Of a stretch of 64,000 nucleotides of DNA, positions 1 to 9,531 are shown piece after piece. Numbering within the stretch: position 1 is the first letter of the stretch; the number at the start of each line of letters is the position of its first letter. The stretch lies in NCBI GenBank assembly GCA_905182355.1, contig CAJJBH010000055.1, positions 1-64,000 of the forward strand, written 5' to 3'. Source of the stretch: an uncultured Paracoccaceae bacterium (GTDB lineage: Bacteria > Pseudomonadota > Alphaproteobacteria > Rhodobacterales > Rhodobacteraceae). The notes under the pieces are model-generated. The model had not been told where the DNA came from. It was given only the letters and a program-made list of their open reading frames with translations, and did not search any database. Made by a program: the position numbers and the translations under genes.

Positions 1-77
1 GTCGCCAAGCATTGGGCTGGCGCATTCTGACAGCGTGCATGTTTGGAACGACGATCGATAAGCGCTGGCCTTTTTGA
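1..77 (+). CDS. 3' end of an unidentified gene (partial at window edge)
   Basis: An open frame enters from the left edge (codons from position 3) and ends with TGA at 75-77. The 24 visible residues include GWRILTA and TTIDKRWPF. They are too few to assign a family. The frame is open, but so short that it could be chance. Confidence 0.25.
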   Translation, partial: RQALGWRILTACMFGTTIDKRWPF

Positions 78-121
78 TCAATCTAGACAGAGCTGATTTC
101 GGACCATTTTAGCGTCGGAAC

Positions 122-403
122 TTAATAGCCAGATAAACCAAAAGTATCGATCCGGATGGCACTTGGACGCGTCCAAGCAATGCCAAAACTCAAAACAGCC
201 CAACTGCAAACCAGCAATCCCATTACAATTACCGGCCAAATCAGGAAAGCAATTGATCTAACGGTGTATGCAAGTAACGTGCCACCAATCAATAGGCCAA
301 GCCCCATAAGTCCTACCAAAAATCCGTGCAAAACAAGACACAAAGAATTGATCAGGATCGGATCAGCGCCTGTAAAGTGCGCATGTTGCGCACCATCCGT
401 CAA
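122..403 (-). CDS. Small hypothetical membrane protein
   Basis: This is a 93-residue protein with two hydrophobic stretches, roughly residues 22-46 and 50-73 (for example LVGLMGLGLLIGGTLL), so it is probably an inner-membrane protein with two helices. The start codon is TTG, and it overlaps the TGA stop of the upstream nadE gene (TTGA), which suggests translational coupling. No family was recognised. The stop lies 120 bp from the left edge, and nothing in the sequence indicates a function. It could be a small conserved tail gene of the nadE transcript. Confidence 0.5.
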   Translation of the reverse strand: MTDGAQHAHFTGADPILINSLCLVLHGFLVGLMGLGLLIGGTLLAYTVRSIAFLIWPVIVMGLLVCSWAVLSFGIAWTRPSAIRIDTFGLSGY

Positions 404-2058
404 CTTGGATCACGCCAACGGTTCACAATTGGATAGCGACGGTCCAACCAGAACGCCCCCTTCGTCAATCGCGCACCCGGTGCGGATTGGAAGCGCTTGT
501 ATTCACTGATATAAATTAAATGCTCCACCTTCTTTACCACATCCCGATCAAAGCCAGCGGCCACGCAATCCGCCACAGAAGCATCATCATCGACCAACAT
601 TTCCAGAATGGCGTCCAGCACCGGATAATCTGGCAGGCTATCACTGTCTTTCTGATCATCGCGCAATTCAGCACTAGGCGGTTTGGTGATGATGCGATCT
701 GGGATCACTTCGCCCTCAGGCCCCATCATCCAGTCGCGGTGATTGGTATTGCGCCAGCGGCAGGTTTCAAACACCCGCATTTTGTACAGGTCTTTGATTG
801 GATTATAACCGCCCGCCATATCGCCATAGATCGTGGCGTAACCAACCGCGACCTCGGATTTGTTGCCCGTGGTCAAAACCATCTCGCCGAATTTGTTGCT
901 CATCGCCATCAGCAACAGACCACGCAGGCGGGATTGGATATTTTCTTCTGTCAGGCCTTCATCTAACCCTTCAAACAAAGGTGCCAGCGTATCGGTAATC
1001 GCCGCGCGCCCTTGTGCAATCGGCACAAAATCATACCGACAACCCAGCGCCTTGGCACATGCCTTTGCATCCTCAAGGCTTGCTTCGCTGGTGTATTCAG
1101 ACGGTAACATCACGCAGCGCACATTTTCTGGGCCCAAAGCATCTGCAGCAATCGTCGCAACAATCGCAGAATCAATGCCACCAGACATACCCAGCAGAAC
1201 CTTCTTGAAACCCGTCTTGCCCATGTAGTCGCGCAAGGACTGCACCATCACGCGGTAATCTTGTTCCCATTCATCGGGTTGCGCTACTTTTTCGCCGTCC
1301 TTAACGCGCCAGCCATCAGCGCCCCGTTCCAGATCAACATGTGTGATCGCCGTATCAAACATTGGCATCTGCAACGCCAAAGACCCACCAGGGTTCAACG
1401 CAAAGGAGGCACCATCAAACACTTGATCGTCCTGACCACCCACCATATTCAAGTAAATCAATGGCAACCCAGTTTCGACAACGCGTGACACCATATGGTT
1501 CAAACGGGTCTCGAACTTGCCCCGATAGTAAGGCGACCCATTCGGGACCAGCAGGAATTCCGCCCCCGTTTCAGCCAAGGTTTCAGCGACATCCTCGTGC
1601 CACGCATCTTCGCAAATCGGGCTGCCAATACGGGTGTTCCCAACGCTATAGGGGCCACCCAAAGGCCCCGCATCAAAGATACGCACCTCGTCAAACACTG
1701 TTTCATTGGGCAAGTGATGCTTCAGCGCTTTGGAGGCGATCTTGCCATCCCTGCAAATCAGATAAGCATTATACAGCTTACCATCTTCAACCCACGGCCC
1801 ACCGATGGCCAGCGCAGGGCCATCTGCACATTCTACTGCCAATGCCTCAACCGCTGCCATTGCAGCCTTGTGGAACACAGGTTTCACGACCAAATCTTGG
1901 GCATTGTATCCCGTGATGAACATTTCTGGCAGGGCAACCATATCGGCGCCAGCATCGCGCCCCTGCGCCCATGCATCCCGCGCAAGTGCGGCGTTGCCAG
2001 CGATATCGCCAACGGTTGGGTTTAACTGGCACAAAGTAATGCGAAACGTATCAGCCAT
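400..2058 (-). CDS. nadE: Glutamine-dependent NAD+ synthetase
   Basis: The product makes NAD+ from deamido-NAD+ using ATP and ammonia released from glutamine, the last cytosolic step of NAD synthesis. At 552 residues it matches the two-domain type. The N-terminal nitrilase-fold glutaminase (about 1-260) carries the Glu-Lys-Cys triad, seen as E45 in ALPEMF, K113 before HHLPN and C149 in SPICED. The C-terminal synthetase domain has the ATP pyrophosphatase P-loop SGGIDSA at 292-298. The ATG start at 2058 fits the usual N-terminus (FRITLCQLNPTVGD). The gene is divergent from the MORN-repeat gene, with about 140 bp between them for both promoters. The downstream 93-residue gene overlaps its stop codon. 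Confidence 0.95.
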   Translation of the reverse strand: MADTFRITLCQLNPTVGDIAGNAALARDAWAQGRDAGADMVALPEMFITGYNAQDLVVKPVFHKAAMAAVEALAVECADGPALAIGGPWVEDGKLYNAYLICRDGKIASKALKHHLPNETVFDEVRIFDAGPLGGPYSVGNTRIGSPICEDAWHEDVAETLAETGAEFLLVPNGSPYYRGKFETRLNHMVSRVVETGLPLIYLNMVGGQDDQVFDGASFALNPGGSLALQMPMFDTAITHVDLERGADGWRVKDGEKVAQPDEWEQDYRVMVQSLRDYMGKTGFKKVLLGMSGGIDSAIVATIAADALGPENVRCVMLPSEYTSEASLEDAKACAKALGCRYDFVPIAQGRAAITDTLAPLFEGLDEGLTEENIQSRLRGLLLMAMSNKFGEMVLTTGNKSEVAVGYATIYGDMAGGYNPIKDLYKMRVFETCRWRNTNHRDWMMGPEGEVIPDRIITKPPSAELRDDQKDSDSLPDYPVLDAILEMLVDDDASVADCVAAGFDRDVVKKVEHLIYISEYKRFQSAPGARLTKGAFWLDRRYPIVNRWRDPS

Positions 2059-2200
2059 GGGGTGCTCCGGTCATATTTCCATTGCACCTATATGCGGATC
2101 AAGACGTCCAGAAAAGCCCATTGCGAGGTGAGCCACCTTATTCTAGGCTGTGGTTGCTTATGCATGTGCGCATGGGCGAAGAATTTATGACAGGTCCGCA

Positions 2201-3589
2201 ATGAAACGCCTTTTTCTCGCTCTCAGTCTCGTCGCCGCACCAATGGGTGCTTTTGCACAAGACGGCCAAGTTCAAACCAAACAATATGACGACGGCGGGA
2301 TTTACGAGGGCAGCTTTCGCGGTGGCCTGCAGCATGGGGAAGGCACCTACCGTCTGCCCAATGGCTATGAATACACTGGTGCATGGGAAGACGGCGAAAT
2401 CATTGGCGAAGGCGTCGCACGCTTTCCCAATGGATCAATCTATCAGGGCAACTTTTCAAAGGGGAAACCCGATGGATTTGGCAAAATCACTTTTGCAGAT
2501 GGCGGCACTTATGAAGGCGACTGGGTCGCGGGTGCTATCCTTGGACAGGGCGTCGCGCTTTATGCCAACGGCGTGCGATACGAAGGTGAATTCCGCAATG
2601 CCAAACACCACGGCAAAGGCGTTATGCAAAGCCCCGGTGGGTACGAGTACAAAGGCGACTGGATCGACGGCGTCAAAAACGGGATTGGCACAATCACCTA
2701 TCCAGATGGCGCAGTTTATGACGGCGACATTGCAAACAGCAAACGTGCTGGCTCAGGCAAACTGACAATGCCCGATGGGTTGATTTATGTGGGTCTCTGG
2801 AGAGACGGTCAAATCGACGGAACAGGTACACTGACGCAACCCAATGGTGACGTTTATGATGGACAACTTGTATCGGGCCGTCGTCAAGGAACTGGACGCG
2901 TGACCTACGAAAATGGCGACATTTATGAAGGCGAGTTCGCAGATGATCGCCGTCACGGTATGGGCACCTTCACCGGAAACGACGGCTATACCTACGTTGG
3001 CGCATGGATCGCAGGCCAAATTGAAGGTCAGGGGCGCGTCATATATCCAGACGGTTCCGTCTATGAGGGCAGCTTTCGCGACGATCTTGCGGATGGCACG
3101 GGGAAAATTACTTATAAGGACGGATCCGTCTACGAAGGCACCTGGATCGCAGGCGTGATTGAAGGCAACGGCAAAGCCAGCTACGTCAACGGCGTTGTCT
3201 ATGAAGGCGGGTTCAAAAACGCACGCAACCATGGCCAAGGTACGATGACCTACGCTGATGGCTACCGCTATGAAGGCGCGTGGGAAAACGGACAACGTAG
3301 TGGTGCGGGCAGTGCAACCTACCCTGACGGCACAGTCTACGTCGGGAATTTTACAAACGGCCAACGTGACGGCTCAGGCAAAATCACCATGGCCAATGGC
3401 TTCATCTACGACGGTCAATGGCAGACCGGCGAGATAAACGGAATTGGGACAGCCACATACGACAACGGTGACAGCTATGAGGGCACATTCCAAAAAGGAA
3501 AACGCCAAGGCAACGGAACAATGCGTTACGCCACGGGCGAAGAAGCCAGCGGTGAGTGGGAAAATGGAGCGTTAAAAGAAGGCGGGTAA
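2201..3589 (+). CDS. Exported MORN-repeat protein
   Basis: The product is 462 residues. An N-terminal signal peptide (MKRLFLALSLVAAPMGAFA, cleaved near AFA-QDG) is followed by MORN repeats almost to the end. I count 18 consecutive 23-residue units of the form Y-x-G-x-(W/F)-x6-G-x-G-x6-(N/D)G, plus a final partial unit. An in-frame GTG lies 51 bp upstream, but the ATG at 2201 is preferred because the signal peptide starts there. MORN repeats form elongated beta-hairpin ladders and in other proteins bind lipids, proteins or scaffolds. The export signal places this one in the periplasm or on the surface. There is no catalytic domain, so the function is unknown. The repeats are diverged at DNA level, so the array looks old rather than recently expanded. 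Confidence 0.85.
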   Translation: MKRLFLALSLVAAPMGAFAQDGQVQTKQYDDGGIYEGSFRGGLQHGEGTYRLPNGYEYTGAWEDGEIIGEGVARFPNGSIYQGNFSKGKPDGFGKITFADGGTYEGDWVAGAILGQGVALYANGVRYEGEFRNAKHHGKGVMQSPGGYEYKGDWIDGVKNGIGTITYPDGAVYDGDIANSKRAGSGKLTMPDGLIYVGLWRDGQIDGTGTLTQPNGDVYDGQLVSGRRQGTGRVTYENGDIYEGEFADDRRHGMGTFTGNDGYTYVGAWIAGQIEGQGRVIYPDGSVYEGSFRDDLADGTGKITYKDGSVYEGTWIAGVIEGNGKASYVNGVVYEGGFKNARNHGQGTMTYADGYRYEGAWENGQRSGAGSATYPDGTVYVGNFTNGQRDGSGKITMANGFIYDGQWQTGEINGIGTATYDNGDSYEGTFQKGKRQGNGTMRYATGEEASGEWENGALKEGG

Positions 3590-3734
3590 CATCGTTTAGA
3601 CTTAAAAATATGGTATTTTCACGAAAACCCTATATTCTGACGCTTAAGCCATCGAACCTGTCGTCTTTGGCTGGGGTAATGTTAGCCTTGGCGCACTAGG
3701 CGGATGTTATCCCTGATTATTTTGAGTCAATAAA

Positions 3735-4171
3735 ATGCCGAATAAAATCGACAAATTGTTCCAACATTTGATCTTATGTTTTGAGAACGGTAATTTAATT
3801 GAAATCGCTAATAAATTTTCCGTCCCAACGCCTATTTATCTTGAGGGAAGGCTGGTGGTGCTCAAAACCGTCCAGAAATTAGAAGATGCCATTTCGACCT
3901 ACCGCAACTCCCTTTTGGTCGCGGGTTGGGCACGCAGCACTGTTCGCGTCATCGCACAATCCATAATCCATAATCCATAATCGACGATAAGCAGATGTCG
4001 GTTTGGGTCGAAAGCGCACACCTTGACGCATCTGATCACGTGTTAAGCGTCAGTACTGTCCGATATTACTGCATTGTTAGAAACGGATATGTTTCAAAGA
4101 TTGAGATAGCCGAATATATGCAAGCGCCATCCGGGTGCATGACCAAAGTCTTTCCAATGGTCTCAGCTTAA
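3735..4171 (+). pseudogene. Small hypothetical gene disrupted by a 7-bp tandem repeat expansion
   Basis: An 81-codon frame (start ATG 3735) runs into a stop at 3978-3980 exactly inside three tandem copies of CCATAAT (3961-3981). Directly after the repeat, another frame continues to TAA at 4169-4171 with plausible protein sequence (KQMSVWVESAHLDAS...VRNGYVSKIEIAEYM). Removing two of the three 7-bp copies (14 bp) joins both halves into one 140-residue protein reading ...VIAQSIIDDKQMSVW. The best reading is one gene interrupted by repeat expansion. The predicted product is a small soluble protein. The part after the repeat has the alternating polar/hydrophobic look of an NTF2-like or cystatin-like fold, but that is a guess. 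Confidence 0.65.
3961..3981 (+). repeat. Heptanucleotide tandem repeat (CCATAAT)x3 inside a gene
   Basis: Three perfect head-to-tail copies of CCATAAT are preceded by a partial copy (AAT). The unit length is not a multiple of three, so copy number sets the reading frame of the surrounding gene. One or four copies keep the 140-residue frame open. Two or three copies break it. Slipped-strand mispairing is the usual source of such arrays. Confidence 0.9.
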
Positions 4172-4174
4172 GCG

Positions 4175-4840
4175 TCACCAAGGCAAGAGCGCACCAGAGT
4201 AATCATAAAATCCGCCGCTATGCTTAGGTGTCAAATCGTCCATAACCCCCACCAATCGCGCTGCCGCCAGCTTGGCCGGAACACTTTCATGACGGGCCAC
4301 GTAATTTGACGTGAACGGGGTCTGCACCGTTCCAGGGTGCAATGCCACAACACTTGATTGCGGATGGCTACGGGACAATTCAATAGCAGAGGTGTGTACA
4401 ATCTGGTTCACCGCTGCCTTAGCCGCACGGTAACTTATCCAACCGCCCAAACGGTTGTCGCCAATAGACCCAACCTTGGCGGACAACACCGCAAACACAG
4501 ATGCGCGATCCCTTGGCAACAAGCGCGCCGCATGGGCCAAGATCAATGCGGGTCCAATTGCGTTCACTGCAAATTGATCCGCCATTGCCTGTGCATCAAT
4601 AGACTTGATCGTTTTCTCTGGCTTGGACCCGTTCAAGGACAACGCGCCAGTCGCCACAATCACACGGTCAAAATCACACTCGAGCTGGCCCAAGTGATCA
4701 GCGACGCTCTGCGCATCCACAATATCCAGCCCATCAATAGAACGGGACAAGCCAACAACATCGTCCCCACGATCTTTGTGGTAACAATATAAAGCAGCAC
4801 CAATGCCGCCCGACGCGCCTATTATCAAAACATTATCCAT
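4175..4840 (-). CDS. Short-chain dehydrogenase/reductase, C-factor-like
   Basis: A 221-residue SDR. The N-terminal Rossmann nucleotide-binding motif GASGGIG is at about 8-14, an NAIG segment lies in the middle, and the catalytic YRAAK is preceded by a Ser-containing strand (VLSAKVGSIG). Near the C-terminus, HPGTVQTPF is the post-catalytic segment typical of SDRs. Length and layout resemble the C-factor (CsgA of Myxococcus) subgroup of small cytosolic NAD(P)-dependent SDRs, whose substrates are mostly unknown. It ends 3 bp past the end of the disrupted small gene on the opposite strand, so the two are convergent. Its substrate cannot be predicted from the sequence. Confidence 0.85.
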   Translation of the reverse strand: MDNVLIIGASGGIGAALYCYHKDRGDDVVGLSRSIDGLDIVDAQSVADHLGQLECDFDRVIVATGALSLNGSKPEKTIKSIDAQAMADQFAVNAIGPALILAHAARLLPRDRASVFAVLSAKVGSIGDNRLGGWISYRAAKAAVNQIVHTSAIELSRSHPQSSVVALHPGTVQTPFTSNYVARHESVPAKLAAARLVGVMDDLTPKHSGGFYDYSGALLPW

Positions 4841-4986
4841 GACCTAGATAATAGGGCATCACAGATCGCCTTCAACTCCTCTTCGGTCGAATAACATTCC
4901 CGTCAAAGGCAAATGGCAACAAAGCTGCCATAAAAGATTGCAAAAACCACCTTTTCATTTAAATCGCGATGCGTATAACTACGCCT

Positions 4987-5070
4987 ATGACACGTAACGC
5001 ACATATCCTGATCGCGCGCCCTTTGGCTGCTGCGCTTTTGTGCGAGCTACTCCTCCTTCCCAGCCTCTGA
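4987..5070 (+). CDS. leu operon leader peptide
   Basis: A 27-codon frame starts at ATG 4987 and stops at TGA 5068-5070, 85 bp before leuA. Nine of its 27 residues are leucine. They include a run of four consecutive Leu codons (CTA CTC CTC CTT) just before the stop, and the peptide ends ...ELLLLPSL. This is the classic design of an amino-acid-sensing attenuation leader: scarcity of charged tRNA-Leu stalls the ribosome on the Leu run and changes folding of the RNA that follows. The leader stop codon lies inside the left arm of the downstream hairpin, as expected. No gene symbol is assigned because such leaders are usually unannotated. Confidence 0.85.
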   Translation: MTRNAHILIARPLAAALLCELLLLPSL

Positions 5071-5126
5071 GCGTGTCCAACGGCACGTCCGCTCAGAGGA
5101 TACCCCGCAAGGGCTGGATGCGTGCC
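5064..5126 (+). promoter_or_regulatory. leuA attenuator RNA with competing hairpins
   Basis: CCTCTGAGCG (5064-5073) is perfectly complementary to CGCTCAGAGG (5090-5099), giving a 10-bp stem whose left arm contains the leader-peptide stop. A second pairing, GGCACG (5082-5087) with CGTGCC (5121-5126), cannot form at the same time because it encloses the right arm of the first stem. A ribosome stalled on the leader Leu codons would leave the left arm less protected and shift the balance. No T-run follows the first stem, so it may not be a simple intrinsic terminator. The exact mechanism is inferred. Confidence 0.65.
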
Positions 5127-5155
5127 AATAATCAGGACAAAAAAAGAGACATCAC

Positions 5156-6715
5156 ATGACAACTCAACAAGACAAAGTCGTAATTTTTGACACCACATTG
5201 CGCGACGGCGAACAATCCCCCGGCGCAACCATGACCCACGCTGAAAAGCTGGAAATCGCAGGCTTGCTGGACGAAATGGGCGTCGATATTATCGAAGCTG
5301 GTTTCCCCATCGCATCTGAAGGTGATTTCAACGCCGTTGCACAGATTTCCAAGAACAGCGTGAATGCAGTGATCTGCGGGTTGGCCCGCGCCCAGATTGG
5401 TGACATCGACCGCTGCTGGGAGGCTGTGAAACACGCGCGTCAACCCCGCATCCACACCTTCATTGGCACCTCGCCGCTGCACCGCGCGATCCCAAATCTA
5501 ACAATGGACGAAATGGCGGAACGGATCGAACAAACCGTGACCCATGCGCGTAACTTGTGTGACAATGTGCAATGGTCTCCGATGGACGCGACACGCACGG
5601 AATTTGATTACCTGTGTCGCACCGTCGAAATCGCGATCAAGGCAGGTGCAACAACGATCAACATTCCCGACACTGTTGGCTACACTGCGCCACGTGAAAG
5701 CGCACAATTGATCCGCGACCTTCTGGAACACGTACCGGGTGCGGACAACATCGTCTTCGCCACCCACTGCCACAACGACCTTGGCATGGCGACCGCCAAC
5801 AGCTTGGCAGCTGTGGAAGCAGGCGCGCGCCAGATCGAATGTACGATCAACGGGTTGGGCGAACGCGCCGGGAACACAGCGCTGGAAGAGGTCGTGATGG
5901 CCATGAAAGTACGCAACGACATTATGCCTTACCAAACGGGCATAGACACCACTAAGCTGATGAATATCTCACGCCGCGTGGCCACAGTTGCCGGCTTCCC
6001 TGTGCAATTCAACAAAGCCATCGTTGGCAAAAACGCATTTGCCCATGAATCTGGCATTCATCAAGACGGCATGCTGAAAAACGCCGAGACGTTCGAAATT
6101 ATGCGCCCCGAAGATGTGGGCCTTGCTGGGACGTCCTTACCACTGGGTAAACACTCGGGTCGGGCGGCATTGCGGGCGAAATTGGAAGAACTGGGTTTCG
6201 AACTGGGCGACAACCAGCTGAAAGACGTATTTGTACGTTTCAAAGAGTTGGCTGATCGTAAGAAAGAAGTCTTTGACGACGATCTGGTTGCTTTGATGCG
6301 GACCTCTGATGACCCCGAAAATGATCGTCTGAAAGTCACTTCATTGCGGGTTCAGTGTGGAACCGAAGGGCCACAACAAGCCGACTTGCAGTTGGAAATT
6401 GATGGCAAGGTCCACACCGCCACCGAGACGGGAGACGGACCTGTTGATGCGACGTTCAACGCGATCAAAGCATTGGTCGAACACGACGCTCGTCTACAAC
6501 TGTATCAAGTACACGCTGTAACCGAAGGCACCGACGCGCAAGCCACCGTAACCGTGCGTTTGGAAGAAGACGGGCGCATCGTAACGGGGCAATCCGCAGA
6601 CACAGACACAGTTGTAGCGTCTGCAAAAGCCTATGTGCACGCCCTGAACCGTCTTTTGGTACGCCGCGAAAGATCGGGCAAAGACACGCCTGAAATCAAC
6701 TACAAAGACGTATAA
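5156..6715 (+). CDS. leuA: 2-isopropylmalate synthase
   Basis: The product condenses acetyl-CoA with 2-oxoisovalerate, the first committed step of leucine biosynthesis in the cytosol. At 519 residues it is the normal length of the bacterial long form. The catalytic TIM barrel (about 1-280) contains DTTLRDGEQSPG at 11-22, with the metal-binding Asp and catalytic Arg, and HCHND near 204-208. The linker has GIHQDGMLK. The C-terminal LeuA allosteric domain (about 385-510) is the leucine-feedback domain. Translation starts at ATG 5156. The gene is preceded by a Leu-rich leader peptide and hairpin and followed by a strong terminator, so it is probably a single-gene attenuated transcript. Confidence 0.97.
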   Translation: MTTQQDKVVIFDTTLRDGEQSPGATMTHAEKLEIAGLLDEMGVDIIEAGFPIASEGDFNAVAQISKNSVNAVICGLARAQIGDIDRCWEAVKHARQPRIHTFIGTSPLHRAIPNLTMDEMAERIEQTVTHARNLCDNVQWSPMDATRTEFDYLCRTVEIAIKAGATTINIPDTVGYTAPRESAQLIRDLLEHVPGADNIVFATHCHNDLGMATANSLAAVEAGARQIECTINGLGERAGNTALEEVVMAMKVRNDIMPYQTGIDTTKLMNISRRVATVAGFPVQFNKAIVGKNAFAHESGIHQDGMLKNAETFEIMRPEDVGLAGTSLPLGKHSGRAALRAKLEELGFELGDNQLKDVFVRFKELADRKKEVFDDDLVALMRTSDDPENDRLKVTSLRVQCGTEGPQQADLQLEIDGKVHTATETGDGPVDATFNAIKALVEHDARLQLYQVHAVTEGTDAQATVTVRLEEDGRIVTGQSADTDTVVASAKAYVHALNRLLVRRERSGKDTPEINYKDV

Positions 6716-6716
6716 C

Positions 6717-6747
6717 AATTAGGGTGCGCACCACGCGCACCCTAATT
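6717..6747 (+). terminator. Intrinsic terminator after leuA
   Basis: A perfect 13-bp inverted repeat (AATTAGGGTGCGC, 6717-6729, with its complement at 6735-6747) has a 5-nt loop. It begins 2 bp after the leuA stop. The downstream DNA is T-rich (AATTTCTTTTGG), fitting Rho-independent termination. Confidence 0.85.
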
Positions 6748-6780
6748 CACCAATTTCTTTTGGCTCTAAAAACCCCGGGG

Positions 6781-6799
6781 CTTGGGGCAGAGCCCCAAG
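6781..6799. repeat. Short GC palindrome between leuA and mreB
   Basis: CTTGGGGC and GCCCCAAG form a perfect 8-bp inverted repeat with a 3-nt spacer. A third copy of the right arm (GCCCCAAG-like) follows at about 6817-6824. It looks like a REP-type intergenic palindrome. It could also act as a second terminator or an RNA processing site, but no T-run follows. Confidence 0.5.
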
Positions 6800-6828
6800 T
6801 GAAGTGGGCGGATTGCTGCCCCAAGTGA

Positions 6829-7989
<1,161 letters not shown>

Positions 7990-8090
7990 GGCACAAAGTT
8001 TCGATACCTTACCACGCTTGCCACAGCCCACCAAATCTTGGACACTCCAAGCCGGACCTTCACGGTTGAAAAACGCAGGATAAATCCGCC

Positions 8091-8999
8091 TTGGCCAATA
8101 ACCGATCAAACAACCAAGATTACACTGGCCCACTGCGCCAGTTGCTTTTGGTTGTCGTGTCATTGGTTTTGATAGCAATTTTTCTTGTATGGCGGATCGA
8201 TAACCCACGGGTAGAACGATTTCGGGCCCAAGTTACGGATCGAATTGTTCCCAATTTCGATTGGGCAATGGCCCCGGTCACAGGCACCATAAATCTGTTT
8301 CGCGACTACCAAAGCTATCAACGGATTGCGGCACAAAACCAAGAGTTGCGGCGCGAATTGCGCAAGATGCAATCTTGGAAAGAAGCCGCCCTTCAGCTTG
8401 AACAAGAAAACGCGCGTCTCCTTGATCTGAACAATGTGCGGCTTGATCCGCGCCTGACCTTCATAACAGGGGTCGTGTTGGCCGACAGCGGCTCCCCCTT
8501 CCGTCAGTCCGTGCTGCTGAATGTTGGTGCACGCGATGGACTGATCGACGGATGGGCCACAATGGATGGCATCGGTCTGGTCGGGCGCATCTCAGGCGTG
8601 GCACAAAACACCAGCCGCGTGATCCTTTTGACCGACGCCTCCAGCCGCATCCCAGCAACCATCCAACCGTCAGGCCAGCGGGCGATTATCGCGGGCGATA
8701 ACTCTGCCGCCCCCCCCTTGGATTTCATCGAAAACCCCGACCTTGTACGCCCTGGTGACCGCGTTGTCAGTTCTGGTGACGGTGGCGTTTTTCCCGCGGG
8801 CCTTGTCATTGGACAAGTGGCCGCTGATCCGGGCGGTCGGTTGCGTGTGCGCTTGGCAGCTGATTACGAACGTTTGAAATTTTTACGGGTCTTACGCAGC
8901 TACACAGCCGAACCCGTCACGGACGCAGCTCATGTTCTAACCCCCGATCTAGCAGCAAGTGCTGCAGGGGAAAGCGCGGACTCTACTCGGGATGAATGA
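8091..8999 (+). CDS. mreC: Rod shape-determining protein MreC
   Basis: The 302-residue protein is anchored by one N-terminal membrane helix (about 15-37, LLLVVVSLVLIAIFLVW). A periplasmic coiled coil (about 72-115) and the beta-barrel MreC domain (LNVGARDGLIDGWATMDGIGLVGRI) follow. It links MreB to PBP2 and RodA in the elongasome. The start is TTG at 8091, supported by an AGGA element ending about 10 bp upstream and by the lack of a suitable ATG. The stop overlaps the mreD start by 8 bp. The Ala/Ser-rich C-terminal tail is probably disordered. Confidence 0.95.
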   Translation: MANNRSNNQDYTGPLRQLLLVVVSLVLIAIFLVWRIDNPRVERFRAQVTDRIVPNFDWAMAPVTGTINLFRDYQSYQRIAAQNQELRRELRKMQSWKEAALQLEQENARLLDLNNVRLDPRLTFITGVVLADSGSPFRQSVLLNVGARDGLIDGWATMDGIGLVGRISGVAQNTSRVILLTDASSRIPATIQPSGQRAIIAGDNSAAPPLDFIENPDLVRPGDRVVSSGDGGVFPAGLVIGQVAADPGGRLRVRLAADYERLKFLRVLRSYTAEPVTDAAHVLTPDLAASAAGESADSTRDE

Positions 9000-9531
9000 A
9001 TATCAAACATCGCGCGTTTGGTTTATGCGCTTCTGTTTCGTCATCCTCGCATTGACCACGTTGTTTATGCATCTTCTTCCCCTCAGCACCTTGCCCAGCG
9101 CATGGGCCATGCCTGATATATTGCTCGGGTTTGCCTTTGCGTGGTCGGTGCGCAGACCCGATTATGTGCCCGTTGTATTACTTGCCGCATTGCTGCTTTT
9201 GTCCGACCTGCTGTTACAAAGACCGCCGGGGTTATGGGCTGTTTTGGCTTTGCTCTGCTGTGAAAACCTGAAACTGCAGGCCCAAAACCTAAGGGCCGAG
9301 AATTTTGTGGTCGAATGGGCCTCTGTTGCTGCGTTAATTATTGGCGCAATGGTGATATATCGGTTGGTCATGGCTATATTGCTAATTCAGCAACCTAGTT
9401 TGGGGCTGCATTTGATCCAGACGGCGATGACAATCTTAAGTTATCCGCTTGTCGTTTTTGTAACCCACGCCTTCATGGGGGTACGCAAATCCATCCCAGG
9501 GGATCTTGATACGTCAGGAGGACGCTTATGA
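8992..9531 (+). CDS. mreD: Rod shape-determining protein MreD
   Basis: This is a 179-residue polytopic inner-membrane protein with about five hydrophobic helices, and an MreD-type N-terminal helix after MNEYQTSRVWF. ATG 8992 was chosen because it overlaps the mreC stop by 8 bp. A longer frame beginning at 8959 would run deep into mreC. The stop overlaps the mrdA start (ATGA). MreD acts with MreC in regulating PBP2/RodA. Sequence conservation in this family is weak, so the call rests on position and topology. Confidence 0.9.
   Translation: MNEYQTSRVWFMRFCFVILALTTLFMHLLPLSTLPSAWAMPDILLGFAFAWSVRRPDYVPVVLLAALLLLSDLLLQRPPGLWAVLALLCCENLKLQAQNLRAENFVVEWASVAALIIGAMVIYRLVMAILLIQQPSLGLHLIQTAMTILSYPLVVFVTHAFMGVRKSIPGDLDTSGGRL

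Noticed and set aside
2753..3364. 203-codon open frame on the minus strand
   Set aside because: It is antisense to the regular MORN repeats, which leave the opposite strand open. No start signal and no family resemblance.
6781..6826. GC palindrome as a second leuA terminator
   Set aside because: No T-run follows on either strand, and the perfect 13-bp terminator at 6717-6747 already accounts for termination. It is kept only as a repeat.
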